Shown here: positions 1 to 5,320 of the stretch, piece after piece | How positions within the stretch are numbered: position 1 is the stretch's first letter | Layout of the letters: each line of letters starts with the position of its first letter | Assembly (NCBI GenBank): GCA_036794395.1 | Contig: DAIRGS010000230.1 | Span: forward strand, 1 to 11,643 | DNA: 11,643 bases | Source of the DNA: DASXMX01 sp036794395 | Lineage (GTDB): Bacteria; Planctomycetota; Phycisphaerae; Tepidisphaerales; Tepidisphaeraceae | Direction: 5' to 3' | Made by a program: the position numbers and the translations under genes | The notes under the pieces: model-generated | What the model was told of the DNA's origin: nothing | The model's database searches: none | Seen by the model: the letters and a program-made list of their open reading frames with translations, nothing else

Positions 1-65
1 CACATCTCACCCGCCGCCGGACCCGAAGCGTCCCCGACCACGGCCTGGAAGGCCCATGTTACTTC

Positions 66-88
66 AAAACAATGGCGCGGAATCGCGC
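66..88 (-). terminator. Putative Rho-independent terminator of the ABC operon
   Basis: Downstream of the last operon gene (stop at 102-104, minus strand) the arms 84-88 and 75-79 form a perfect 5-bp GC-only stem with a 4-nt loop. On the minus strand it is followed by CATTGTTTTGAAG, a moderately T-rich tract. The stem is short, so this is plausible rather than certain. A second small hairpin (42-46 with 50-54) follows and could reinforce it. Confidence 0.4.
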
Positions 89-101
89 ACGGTCATTTAG
101 T

Positions 102-1574
102 TCACGCAAGATCCGCTTTGCGCCACAGGCTCATTCCAGAAAGCAGAAAGATGATTCCGCACGCCATCTCGGCCAGCGCGATGAGCAAAAAGGACCTCAT
201 CCCAAGCAGCCGGTGGTTCTGAAATAACTCGAAGAGTGGAATCAGCATTGCAAGGCCAACGCCCGTGAGCAGCACGACGTACGGAACGACCTGCCGGAAC
301 CAACTGGCGAGGAAGATGGCTCCGATCCAGAGTATCTGCATCATGAGTGAAGCAACAAGCGAGACAATGAGGGATGGATTCAGGAGTGCCTGCGCGCCGA
401 ACAGTGCAAGCACCGCGATCGATGAAATCGCCACCGCGACCCAGAACTCGGCCAGATCAGTGGCAAGTCCAACAGCAATCTCCTTGACGAACTGTTCCCG
501 GCCGGAAGGAAAAAGTGATTCGTACCCCAACCCCAACCACCGTTCGCGCCAAGCCGTCGCGACGACGGCGCCTGGCAGCAGGGTGATCATCACCAGAACG
601 ATGCACAACCTGATATTCTCGGAAGCATGAAAGCCCATTAGCCACAACAGCCCGACCAGCAGGACAGCCGATCCCCCCGACAGAACCCACGGCGCTCTCT
701 GGCTACGCGTCGCATTTCGCCGGTGCCTGCCGCGCGACACCATCGACGTCATGGGGACATGAGGGGTGACCGAAACAATGTGGGATTGGAAGCTCGAAAG
801 CGATCGCATGATGTGATCCATCGCCGCTGGGGCAAAGCCACGACGCATACGTTTCGGCCGGGCAAGCCAAACGAGCACTTGGATTGCGATCAGGTTGATG
901 AGAAAAACGATCGCGCGAAGATACAAGGCGTTTTGGGTACGAAGCTGGTGAAGCACGTTGAGTAGAGACGTTTCACGCGTCGCTTCTGAATACAATTTCC
1001 CATCCGGATACCAAATCCTGATGTCTGAAATAACGTTTCGCACCGGCGAATTTCGAATGCCCAGAATCAGCATCGCCGCCAGAATGGGAAGCAGCCACGG
1101 GTTGTAGACCGCATATGCCGCCAGGGTCATGTAGACGAGGACAACCACCGTCTGACCAACCGGCGAAATCCCGGGCCTCCAGTCCCAATGTGTATTGAAC
1201 CCATTCGTAGGACGTTCCCACCACACGGAACTGACAGTGACGGTTATTCCGGCAAACAAGATGCCAATGGCGATCAGGTGCGCCGTTCGCGCTTCCGGCA
1301 TCAATCTCGCGCGAAGTCCCATCAACTGTTCGCGCGCCTGAAGGAAGAAAAGTAGTATCAAAATGAACGCGCCGCCCATCGTCAAAAGCGTGACCAGCGT
1401 CTCGAGGAGTGCGCGGACAACGCTCGAATACGGGCTTGGATAGTACGACATCAACTTTTCGAGGCCAAAGAATAGGCCGTAGCCGAGCAGGACCGCCAGC
1501 AGCATCAATTGCAACACCGCGCGAGTGGCATAGCTCATCAAAACGACTTTGATTTGCCTCAATAACAGCGGCAC
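102..1574 (-). CDS. Polytopic membrane protein, putative ABC transporter permease (paralogue of the upstream gene)
   Basis: A 490-residue integral membrane protein with about 12 hydrophobic segments. Roughly six lie in residues 15-240 and six in 296-485, separated by a basic, probably cytoplasmic stretch (about 239-295). The function is inferred from context: it is last in an operon with a GntR/YtrA regulator and an ABC ATPase, so it is probably a membrane subunit of that transporter. It shares with the preceding gene the pattern WRERW..LGYESL(F/Y)P (here residues 342-356) and a C-terminus ending W(R)(K/R)ADLA. The two are therefore paralogues, although I cannot place them in a named permease family. 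The start is GTG at 1574, chosen because AGGAGG lies 6-7 nt upstream on the minus strand. It is separated from the upstream gene by 54 nt. Substrate unknown. Confidence 0.85.
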   Translation of the reverse strand: MPLLLRQIKVVLMSYATRAVLQLMLLAVLLGYGLFFGLEKLMSYYPSPYSSVVRALLETLVTLLTMGGAFILILLFFLQAREQLMGLRARLMPEARTAHLIAIGILFAGITVTVSSVWWERPTNGFNTHWDWRPGISPVGQTVVVLVYMTLAAYAVYNPWLLPILAAMLILGIRNSPVRNVISDIRIWYPDGKLYSEATRETSLLNVLHQLRTQNALYLRAIVFLINLIAIQVLVWLARPKRMRRGFAPAAMDHIMRSLSSFQSHIVSVTPHVPMTSMVSRGRHRRNATRSQRAPWVLSGGSAVLLVGLLWLMGFHASENIRLCIVLVMITLLPGAVVATAWRERWLGLGYESLFPSGREQFVKEIAVGLATDLAEFWVAVAISSIAVLALFGAQALLNPSLIVSLVASLMMQILWIGAIFLASWFRQVVPYVVLLTGVGLAMLIPLFELFQNHRLLGMRSFLLIALAEMACGIIFLLSGMSLWRKADLA

Positions 1575-1628
1575 GCGCCACCTCCTCGAAACAATTCCAC
1601 GACGTTCAACTGATCGATCGAATTGGCG

Positions 1629-3029
1629 TTAAGCTAAATCCGCTCGCCGCCAGTTGGCATAGCCAAACACCGTGATGACTAACCCAATCAACATTTCCAT
1701 TCCCGCCACGACGAGCAACCCGCGCGGCGACAACTCGGCTTTCTCCGACCAGGCAAAGCTGATTGGAACTAATTGCGCAAGAATGGTGATGACGTTTACA
1801 TACGGCAGGATTGGGCGGAACAGGGCTGAGAGAAACATCACGCCGAAGACGAGGAATTGCATCGCCGCCGAGGCGACGAGCGTGATTTGAAACATGGGAT
1901 CGGCCAGCAGCCGGGAATGATGCATCAAAATGGGAGGCAGCACGGCCAGCGTCGTGGCCAGCCAAAGCTCGGCCAGGCTTATTCCTGTCGCCGCCAGCAG
2001 TTCCTGGATGAACTCACCCCGGGCGGCGGGATAGAGCGATTCGTACCCGAGGTTTTGCCAGCGTTCCCGCCAGATCAGACTGATGACCACGCCGGGGATG
2101 AGCGTTGGGAGCAGGAGAGAGCGTTGAAGGTCATCGACGCTCGTCCCAACGATAAGGGTGATACAGATCAGAACCGCGCTGAGCGTTGCGGCTACCATCC
2201 ATGGCGCCAGCGGCGACAGGAAGCCCTGGCGGCGATGGCAGGCCCGGGAGAGCGAGGTGCGAACTGGGTGATGAGGTTTGGAGGGGAGCGGAATTTGATC
2301 TGCGGTCTCGATAACACCTGGTCGTCTTTTGCGAAAGATTCCAGTTGCGTGGTCGCGCGGGCGGGCCAGCCATCGGAACAAGACAGCCAGCAACGCCAAG
2401 TCCAGAAGAAGCAGCATTACCGCCCTGAGATCGAGTCCGGATTGCCGATAGGGCCTGTCCGCGATATCTCCCATCAACGTCGTGAATTTCTCCCACGTGC
2501 CCAGCAGCATGAACAGCGGGAGAACCAGCAACGAAAACCACGGGGATCGGATAGAGGCGAACCATGCGGTGATGGTCATCGCCCCGAGCATGATCGAAAA
2601 CACGCCCAGCAGCCGGAAGGAATGGCCTTCATGTCCGATCAGGATTTGCATGGCAATCGTAACGATGGTGCTGATCAATGCAGGCACCAACACCAATGCC
2701 CCAAACGCCACAACCAGATGCGGACGGCGAAAATGTGGCATAACACCCGCGCCCGAATTGTTCAGTTGCTCGCGCAGTTGCTGCATCATCATCGCGGCAA
2801 AAACGACGAACAATATATAGGGAGACAACAGCGCCAGGACTTCCAGGATTTCCAGAACGGCGATCACGATCATTGGCGTGGATTTATTCGGAAAGTTTGA
2901 CGAATCAGTCCACCACATCGAGATAAGGACGACCAGATCGATCGCCCCCACAATCGCCATCGCGCGGAACGCCGGTCGTTGCTTATAGGTTCTCAGCACC
3001 GCCCGGTACCGGCTATCGAGCTGAATCAT
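1629..3029 (-). CDS. Polytopic membrane protein, putative ABC transporter permease
   Basis: A 466-residue integral membrane protein with hydrophobic segments at about 22-40, 52-80, 103-131, 140-177, 201-221, 274-295, 303-319, 345-368, 380-403, 406-427 and 437-458. A basic, proline-containing loop (about 222-272) separates the two halves. Residues 320-334 carry WRERW..LGYESLYP and the chain ends in WRRADLA, both nearly matched in the next gene. The segment between these marks is 146-148 residues in both proteins. The ATG at 3029 lies 17 nt inside the end of the ATPase gene and has a GGAGG site at good spacing, so translation is probably coupled. The expected role is a membrane-spanning subunit of the adjacent ABC ATPase. 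It could export a lipid, peptide or antibiotic-like compound, but no substrate is visible. Confidence 0.87.
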   Translation of the reverse strand: MIQLDSRYRAVLRTYKQRPAFRAMAIVGAIDLVVLISMWWTDSSNFPNKSTPMIVIAVLEILEVLALLSPYILFVVFAAMMMQQLREQLNNSGAGVMPHFRRPHLVVAFGALVLVPALISTIVTIAMQILIGHEGHSFRLLGVFSIMLGAMTITAWFASIRSPWFSLLVLPLFMLLGTWEKFTTLMGDIADRPYRQSGLDLRAVMLLLLDLALLAVLFRWLARPRDHATGIFRKRRPGVIETADQIPLPSKPHHPVRTSLSRACHRRQGFLSPLAPWMVAATLSAVLICITLIVGTSVDDLQRSLLLPTLIPGVVISLIWRERWQNLGYESLYPAARGEFIQELLAATGISLAELWLATTLAVLPPILMHHSRLLADPMFQITLVASAAMQFLVFGVMFLSALFRPILPYVNVITILAQLVPISFAWSEKAELSPRGLLVVAGMEMLIGLVITVFGYANWRRADLA

Positions 3030-3948
3030 GCTGCACCTCCACGAAGATGTCTTCGAGGTTCAGGTCTTCGATTCGCACCGTCGCCGAGTGGTCCCGGCGG
3101 AGGGATTCGATCAGTTCGTCGGTCGCATCGCGCACGCTGACCAGTGCCTCATTTCCCTCCACCCGCACGCGCACCGCGCCCGGCACATCCAGCGTGAGCG
3201 GAAGCGGATTGGCTGAAGTGACATGTAGTCGTTTGACTGAATCCTTGAGAGCATCCAGCTCGCCCTCATAGGCGATCTTTCCCCGCCGCAAAATTGCGAC
3301 CCGATCGGCGACGCGCTCCAGATCGGAAGTGATGTGAGTCGAGAACACCACCGTTCGCTTTCCCTCAGCAGCGATCGCCAGAACTGTCTTGAGAAATTCG
3401 CGGCGAGCTGAGGGATCGAGGCTCGCGGCGGGNNNNNNNNNNGCGGGTTCGTCGAGAATCAGCAGATCGGGTTCGTGGGCGAGGGCAAGAATAATGGCCA
3501 GCTTCTGCCGTGTGCCTACCGACATTTTGCCGATTTTGTCGTTGGTATTGAGTTCCCAGTCGGTAAGCAATTGGCTAACTAAAGTCGCATTCCAGCGTGG
3601 ATAGAAGGCCGCGATGTAGTCGAGCAACTGGTGTACGCGCATCCAAGGATAAAGCGAGATTTCCTGCGGCACATACCCGAGCCGGGCTTTGCCCGCGGCA
3701 CTGAGATCGTGCGCGGGCTCACCCAGTAGCGTCACCACGCCCGAGTTGGGGCGAATCAGACCCAGCGCGCATTTGATGAGCGTTGTTTTGCCGGCTCCGT
3801 TTTTTCCCAGCAGGCCGAGTACGGAGCCGGGCTGCACGGTAAGAGAAAGGTCGTCCAAAACGGCCTTGTCGTCGTATCGCTTGGTGACAGCTTCAAGTTT
3901 CAGTGCCGGGGGTTGCAGCGGCACCGGCGCATCATTGGCGAGCATCAT
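3013..3948 (-). CDS. ABC transporter ATP-binding protein (YtrB-like), interrupted by an N gap
   Basis: A cytoplasmic ATPase that would power the membrane proteins encoded downstream. All nucleotide-binding marks are visible: Walker A GKNGAGKTT (48-56), Q-loop Q95 in GYVPQE, signature MSVGTRQKL (142-150, a variant of LSGGQ), Walker B LLILDEP (162-168), D-loop SLDP (176-179) and switch histidine H205 in STH. The C-terminal 80 residues form the extra domain typical of ABC-2/drug-exporter type ATPases. Ten Ns (3433-3442) fall between Walker B and the D-loop. With the gap taken literally, the DEP-to-LDP spacing is five residues too long; removing it restores a 306-residue protein of usual shape. 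The ATG at 3948 overlaps the regulator stop as ATGA, with GGAG upstream inside the regulator gene. The order regulator-ATPase-permease resembles ytrABC of Bacillus, an operon induced by cell-wall antibiotics; applying that role here is inference. Confidence 0.95.
   Translation of the reverse strand: MMLANDAPVPLQPPALKLEAVTKRYDDKAVLDDLSLTVQPGSVLGLLGKNGAGKTTLIKCALGLIRPNSGVVTLLGEPAHDLSAAGKARLGYVPQEISLYPWMRVHQLLDYIAAFYPRWNATLVSQLLTDWELNTNDKIGKMSVGTRQKLAIILALAHEPDLLILDEPXXXXPAASLDPSARREFLKTVLAIAAEGKRTVVFSTHITSDLERVADRVAILRRGKIAYEGELDALKDSVKRLHVTSANPLPLTLDVPGAVRVRVEGNEALVSVRDATDELIESLRRDHSATVRIEDLNLEDIFVEVQHDSAR
3433..3442. other. Assembly gap (10 N), probably a false insertion
   Basis: The ten Ns are flanked on the left by GCGGG (3428-3432) and on the right by the same GCGGG (3443-3447). 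Merging the two copies deletes 15 nt, keeps the reading frame and gives LDEPAASLDP at the Walker B/D-loop junction, exactly the spacing expected of an ABC ATPase. The gap therefore most likely joins two contigs that in fact overlap by five bases. Confidence 0.85.
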
Positions 3949-4334
3949 TGATCTTTCTCCAGGAGCGGCGTGAGTTGAGCGATCACCTGTTCGGGCGTGA
4001 GGGCAAGATGCCGGGCGGCGTCGGCAACCTGCTGAAGCAACGGCAGAATCGCCTGGCGGCGGGCCTTACCGTTGGCCGCCGAGCCAGGGGGATTCACCCG
4101 CATTCCCTGCCCCCGCACAAATTCGACAATGCCATCCTTCTCCAAAAGCGAATATGCCTTGGAGACCGTCATGGGATTGATCTGCAAATGCTCGGCGACC
4201 TGTCGAACCGATGGAAGAAATTCCCCGGTGGGCAGGCGCCCCCCCGCCACCCGCGCGCGGATCTGATCCACCAGCTGTTTATAAATCGGAACCCCGGAAG
4301 TCGGGGCAACCGTAAGGGCATACTCGGTGGCCAT
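3945..4334 (-). CDS. GntR-family transcriptional regulator, YtrA-like subfamily
   Basis: A 129-residue DNA-binding protein. Residues 13-80 form a GntR winged helix: PIYKQLVDQI at the start, LPSVRQVAEHL, then the recognition region INPMTVSKAYSLLEKDG and a wing ending FVRGQGMRV. Only about 45 residues follow. This is the short C-terminal dimerisation tail typical of the YtrA subfamily, not the large effector domains of FadR or HutC types. It is first in the operon with an ABC ATPase and two membrane proteins, the usual setting of YtrA regulators, and probably represses its own operon. The ATG at 4334 is chosen because the homologous region starts soon after it and the putative promoter and operator lie immediately upstream. 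No Shine-Dalgarno site is visible, so the mRNA may have a very short leader. Confidence 0.93.
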   Translation of the reverse strand: MATEYALTVAPTSGVPIYKQLVDQIRARVAGGRLPTGEFLPSVRQVAEHLQINPMTVSKAYSLLEKDGIVEFVRGQGMRVNPPGSAANGKARRQAILPLLQQVADAARHLALTPEQVIAQLTPLLEKDQ

Positions 4335-4340
4335 GCGTAT

Positions 4341-4360
4341 TAGTGTAGTGATACACTATA
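4341..4360 (-). promoter_or_regulatory. Putative operator palindrome overlapping a -10 box of the ABC operon
   Basis: TAGTGTA (4341-4347) and TACACTA (4352-4358) form a perfect 7-bp inverted repeat with a 4-nt spacer, ending 7 nt before the regulator start codon. On the minus strand the overlapping hexamer 4360-4355 reads TATAGT, a good -10 match, which would place transcription start inside the palindrome. A GTGTA/TACAC-type dyad suits a GntR dimer, so autorepression is the likely purpose. I see no convincing -35 box. Confidence 0.5.
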
Positions 4361-4389
4361 GCAAATGCAAGGGAAATGTTTTCGGGAAA

Positions 4390-4421
4390 GGCACGGAGGC
4401 ACAAAGGCACGGAGGCACGAA
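4390..4421. repeat. Tandem repeat of two 16-bp units (four GGCAC octamers)
   Basis: Positions 4390-4405 and 4406-4421 are two copies of GGCACGGAGGCAC(A/G)AA that differ at one base. Each is built of two octamers beginning GGCAC. A related low-complexity string, ACACCAAGCGCGCCAAGAG, lies at 4510-4526. Similar short intergenic strings occur in many planctomycete-like genomes as far as I recall; this has not been checked here. Confidence 0.7.
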
Positions 4422-4446
4422 GGGAAAACGGAGGGAGGGGATTCAG

Positions 4447-4600
4447 TTCAGGCGGCGTGGGTGCCTTCAGTGGGGTTTGCGCGTTTTTGAAAGACGACGA
4501 GCGAGATTACACCAAGCGCGCCAAGAGACCAGATGTGAAACACGCCATGTAGGACACCATGGCGGAATGGAAGAGCATGGATCGAGGGATGCCGCCTGAA
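4447..4600. repeat. Long-range 10-bp inverted repeat enclosing hairpins; possible structured RNA
   Basis: TTCAGGCGGC (4447-4456) is the exact reverse complement of GCCGCCTGAA (4591-4600), 134 nt apart. Inside lie a perfect 7-bp hairpin (CGCCATG 4543-4549 with CATGGCG 4558-4564, 8-nt loop) and an imperfect pairing of TTGCGCG (4477-4483) with CGCGCCAA (4517-4524, one bulged base). Nested pairings of this kind suggest a folded RNA or a small inert element. Either strand could be transcribed, and no family is recognised. Confidence 0.35.
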
Positions 4601-4621
4601 GCGTGGGCGAGGGGCCGGCAT
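4448..4621 (-). CDS. Doubtful small ORF, 57 residues with one hydrophobic stretch
   Basis: ATG at 4621 to TGA at 4448-4450 encodes 57 residues, basic and His-rich at the N-terminus (MPAPRPRFRRHPSI), then a hydrophobic stretch (GVFHIWSLGALGVISLVVF) and a short polar tail. The shape is that of a small single-pass membrane protein. Against it, there is no Shine-Dalgarno site, the frame overlaps the inverted repeat region, and a strong hairpin separates it from the flgM-like gene upstream. It may be chance coding in a repeat-derived sequence. Confidence 0.18.
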   Translation of the reverse strand: MPAPRPRFRRHPSIHALPFRHGVLHGVFHIWSLGALGVISLVVFQKRANPTEGTHAA

Positions 4622-4635
4622 GATGGATGTGCGCC

Positions 4636-4679
4636 GAAGCCGAAAGCCGCACGCAGTAACGGCGTGGGCTTTCGGCTTC
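4636..4679 (-). terminator. Strong hairpin after the flgM-like gene, probable terminator
   Basis: GAAGCCGAAAGCC (4636-4648) pairs perfectly with GGCTTTCGGCTTC (4667-4679). After a one-base bulge, CACGC (4650-4654) pairs with GCGTG (4662-4666), leaving a 7-nt loop. It begins 15 nt past the stop codon of the flgM-like gene. No T tract follows on either strand, so it may act by stabilising the 3' end or as a Rho-linked or bidirectional terminator. Confidence 0.5.
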
Positions 4680-4694
4680 CATGAGCGTGCAAAC

Positions 4695-4970
4695 TTACTT
4701 GCTCAACTCGTCGAGAAGTTTATCCACGGCGACGTTGAGCTTGTGATCGTCCTCATATTGGCCCGAGTCGATCAGACTCTTGATCGAAGCCACTTTGTCC
4801 GTGCGAACATCATTGGACTTCAGCGTCTTAAGAAACCCGCTTGCACCGGACAATTCCAATCGATCACTGGCTCGGGTGCCGGGTGCGGCATCGGCCGGGA
4901 TTTGCTTCTGGATCGGGTTGGAAACAAGCTTCTGAATCGGCGAATTTGCACCTACGTTATTCACATTCAT
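4695..4970 (-). CDS. flgM: FlgM-like anti-sigma-28 factor
   Basis: A 91-residue protein matching the FlgM family in length and layout. The N-terminal half is polar and probably unstructured, with a small internal repeat of PIQK at 11-14 and 19-22. SDRLELSG at 35-42 is a common FlgM landmark. The C-terminal half, VRTDKVASIKSLIDSGQY followed by LNVAVDKLLDEL (55-89), is the sigma-28 binding region. FlgM holds FliA (sigma-28) inactive until the flagellar hook-basal body is complete and FlgM is exported. The start is ATG 4970, supported by GGGGAG (4982-4977) six nt upstream; a longer frame from TTG 5027 is less likely. No other flagellar gene is in the window, so it is a stand-alone copy, and the host is probably motile at some stage. 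Confidence 0.85.
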   Translation of the reverse strand: MNVNNVGANSPIQKLVSNPIQKQIPADAAPGTRASDRLELSGASGFLKTLKSNDVRTDKVASIKSLIDSGQYEDDHKLNVAVDKLLDELSK

Positions 4971-4995
4971 ATGTAGCTCCCCGCTGAGGGCTTCT

Positions 4996-5061
4996 GGCGT
5001 GGGACGCCGGGATTCCTGGTCCGGCAACTGAAAGACGGGTGACCGCCACGTCCTCTTTCAG
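4996..5061 (-). promoter_or_regulatory. Structured 5' leader of the flgM-like gene
   Basis: Two hairpins lie between the putative promoter and the ribosome binding site. CTGAAAGA (5028-5035) pairs perfectly with TCTTTCAG (5054-5061), enclosing 18 nt. GGCGT (4996-5000) pairs with ACGCC (5004-5008) around a GGG triloop. The second ends 14 nt before the GGGGAG site. They may tune translation or mRNA stability; no known riboswitch fold is recognised. Confidence 0.35.
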
Positions 5062-5320
5062 TGCTAACCCTGCGTCCACACATGCGGTATCGACGCAACA
5101 TCTGTCACACCTTAACGCACGAGAATCGTTCAAATATTTTACGTAAGTCTATTTTTAATAAGTGTTTAAACGTATATCAGTACGGGCATGCGCAATTTTG
5201 TCCAAATTTATCGGACGATTCCTGCCCGAGAAAAACTCGCCATATACTCCAGATTACCCATATTACGCAGGCGGCACAGATGTTAGTTGGAGCGTTCGGC
5301 TTATTATTAGACGTTGCGAG
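5062..5320. other. AT-rich intergenic region between flgM-like and flavoprotein genes
   Basis: No gene is supported here. By direct count 5101-5220 has about 35% G+C, far below the neighbouring genes. The sequence TATCGGACGA occurs twice (5209-5218 and 5322-5331, the second inside the end of the flavoprotein gene). GTCC (5200-5203) and GGAC (5213-5216) could form a weak hairpin, as could CGAG/CTCG at 5227-5239. The region probably carries the promoter of the flgM-like gene and the transcript end of the flavoprotein gene. Confidence 0.5.
5087..5114 (-). promoter_or_regulatory. Possible sigma-28 (FliA)-type promoter of the flgM-like gene
   Basis: On the minus strand TAAGGTGT starts at 5114 and GTCGATAC spans 5094-5087, compared with the FliA consensus TAAAGTTT and GCCGATAA. 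Six of eight bases match in each box; the spacing is one base longer than ideal. A start near 5080 would give a leader of about 110 nt that includes two hairpins. The match is suggestive only. Confidence 0.25.

Larger units (their letters stand above)
4361..4694. other. Intergenic region with short repeats and hairpins
   Basis: Between the ABC operon promoter and the flgM-like gene there is no convincing full-size gene. The stretch holds a tandem GGCAC repeat (4390-4421), a 10-bp long-range inverted repeat (4447-4456 and 4591-4600) that encloses smaller hairpins, a 57-codon open frame of doubtful status on the minus strand, and a strong hairpin (4636-4679). Longer open frames here on both strands have no recognisable protein features. 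Confidence 0.6.

Noticed and set aside
1857..2900. A 347-codon open frame on the plus strand
   Set aside because: It lies wholly antisense to the second membrane protein gene, is rich in Arg, Gln and His, and shows no domain. The opposite strand has clear membrane segments, a ribosome site and a paralogue.
4971..5027. Longer start (TTG 5027) for the FlgM-like protein
   Set aside because: ATG 4970 has a well-placed GGGGAG site and gives the usual FlgM length; the extra 19 residues overlap a leader hairpin.
5061..5320. A transposon or integron remnant
   Set aside because: No terminal inverted repeats, target duplication, integrase or transposase fragment could be found; only low G+C content sets the region apart.
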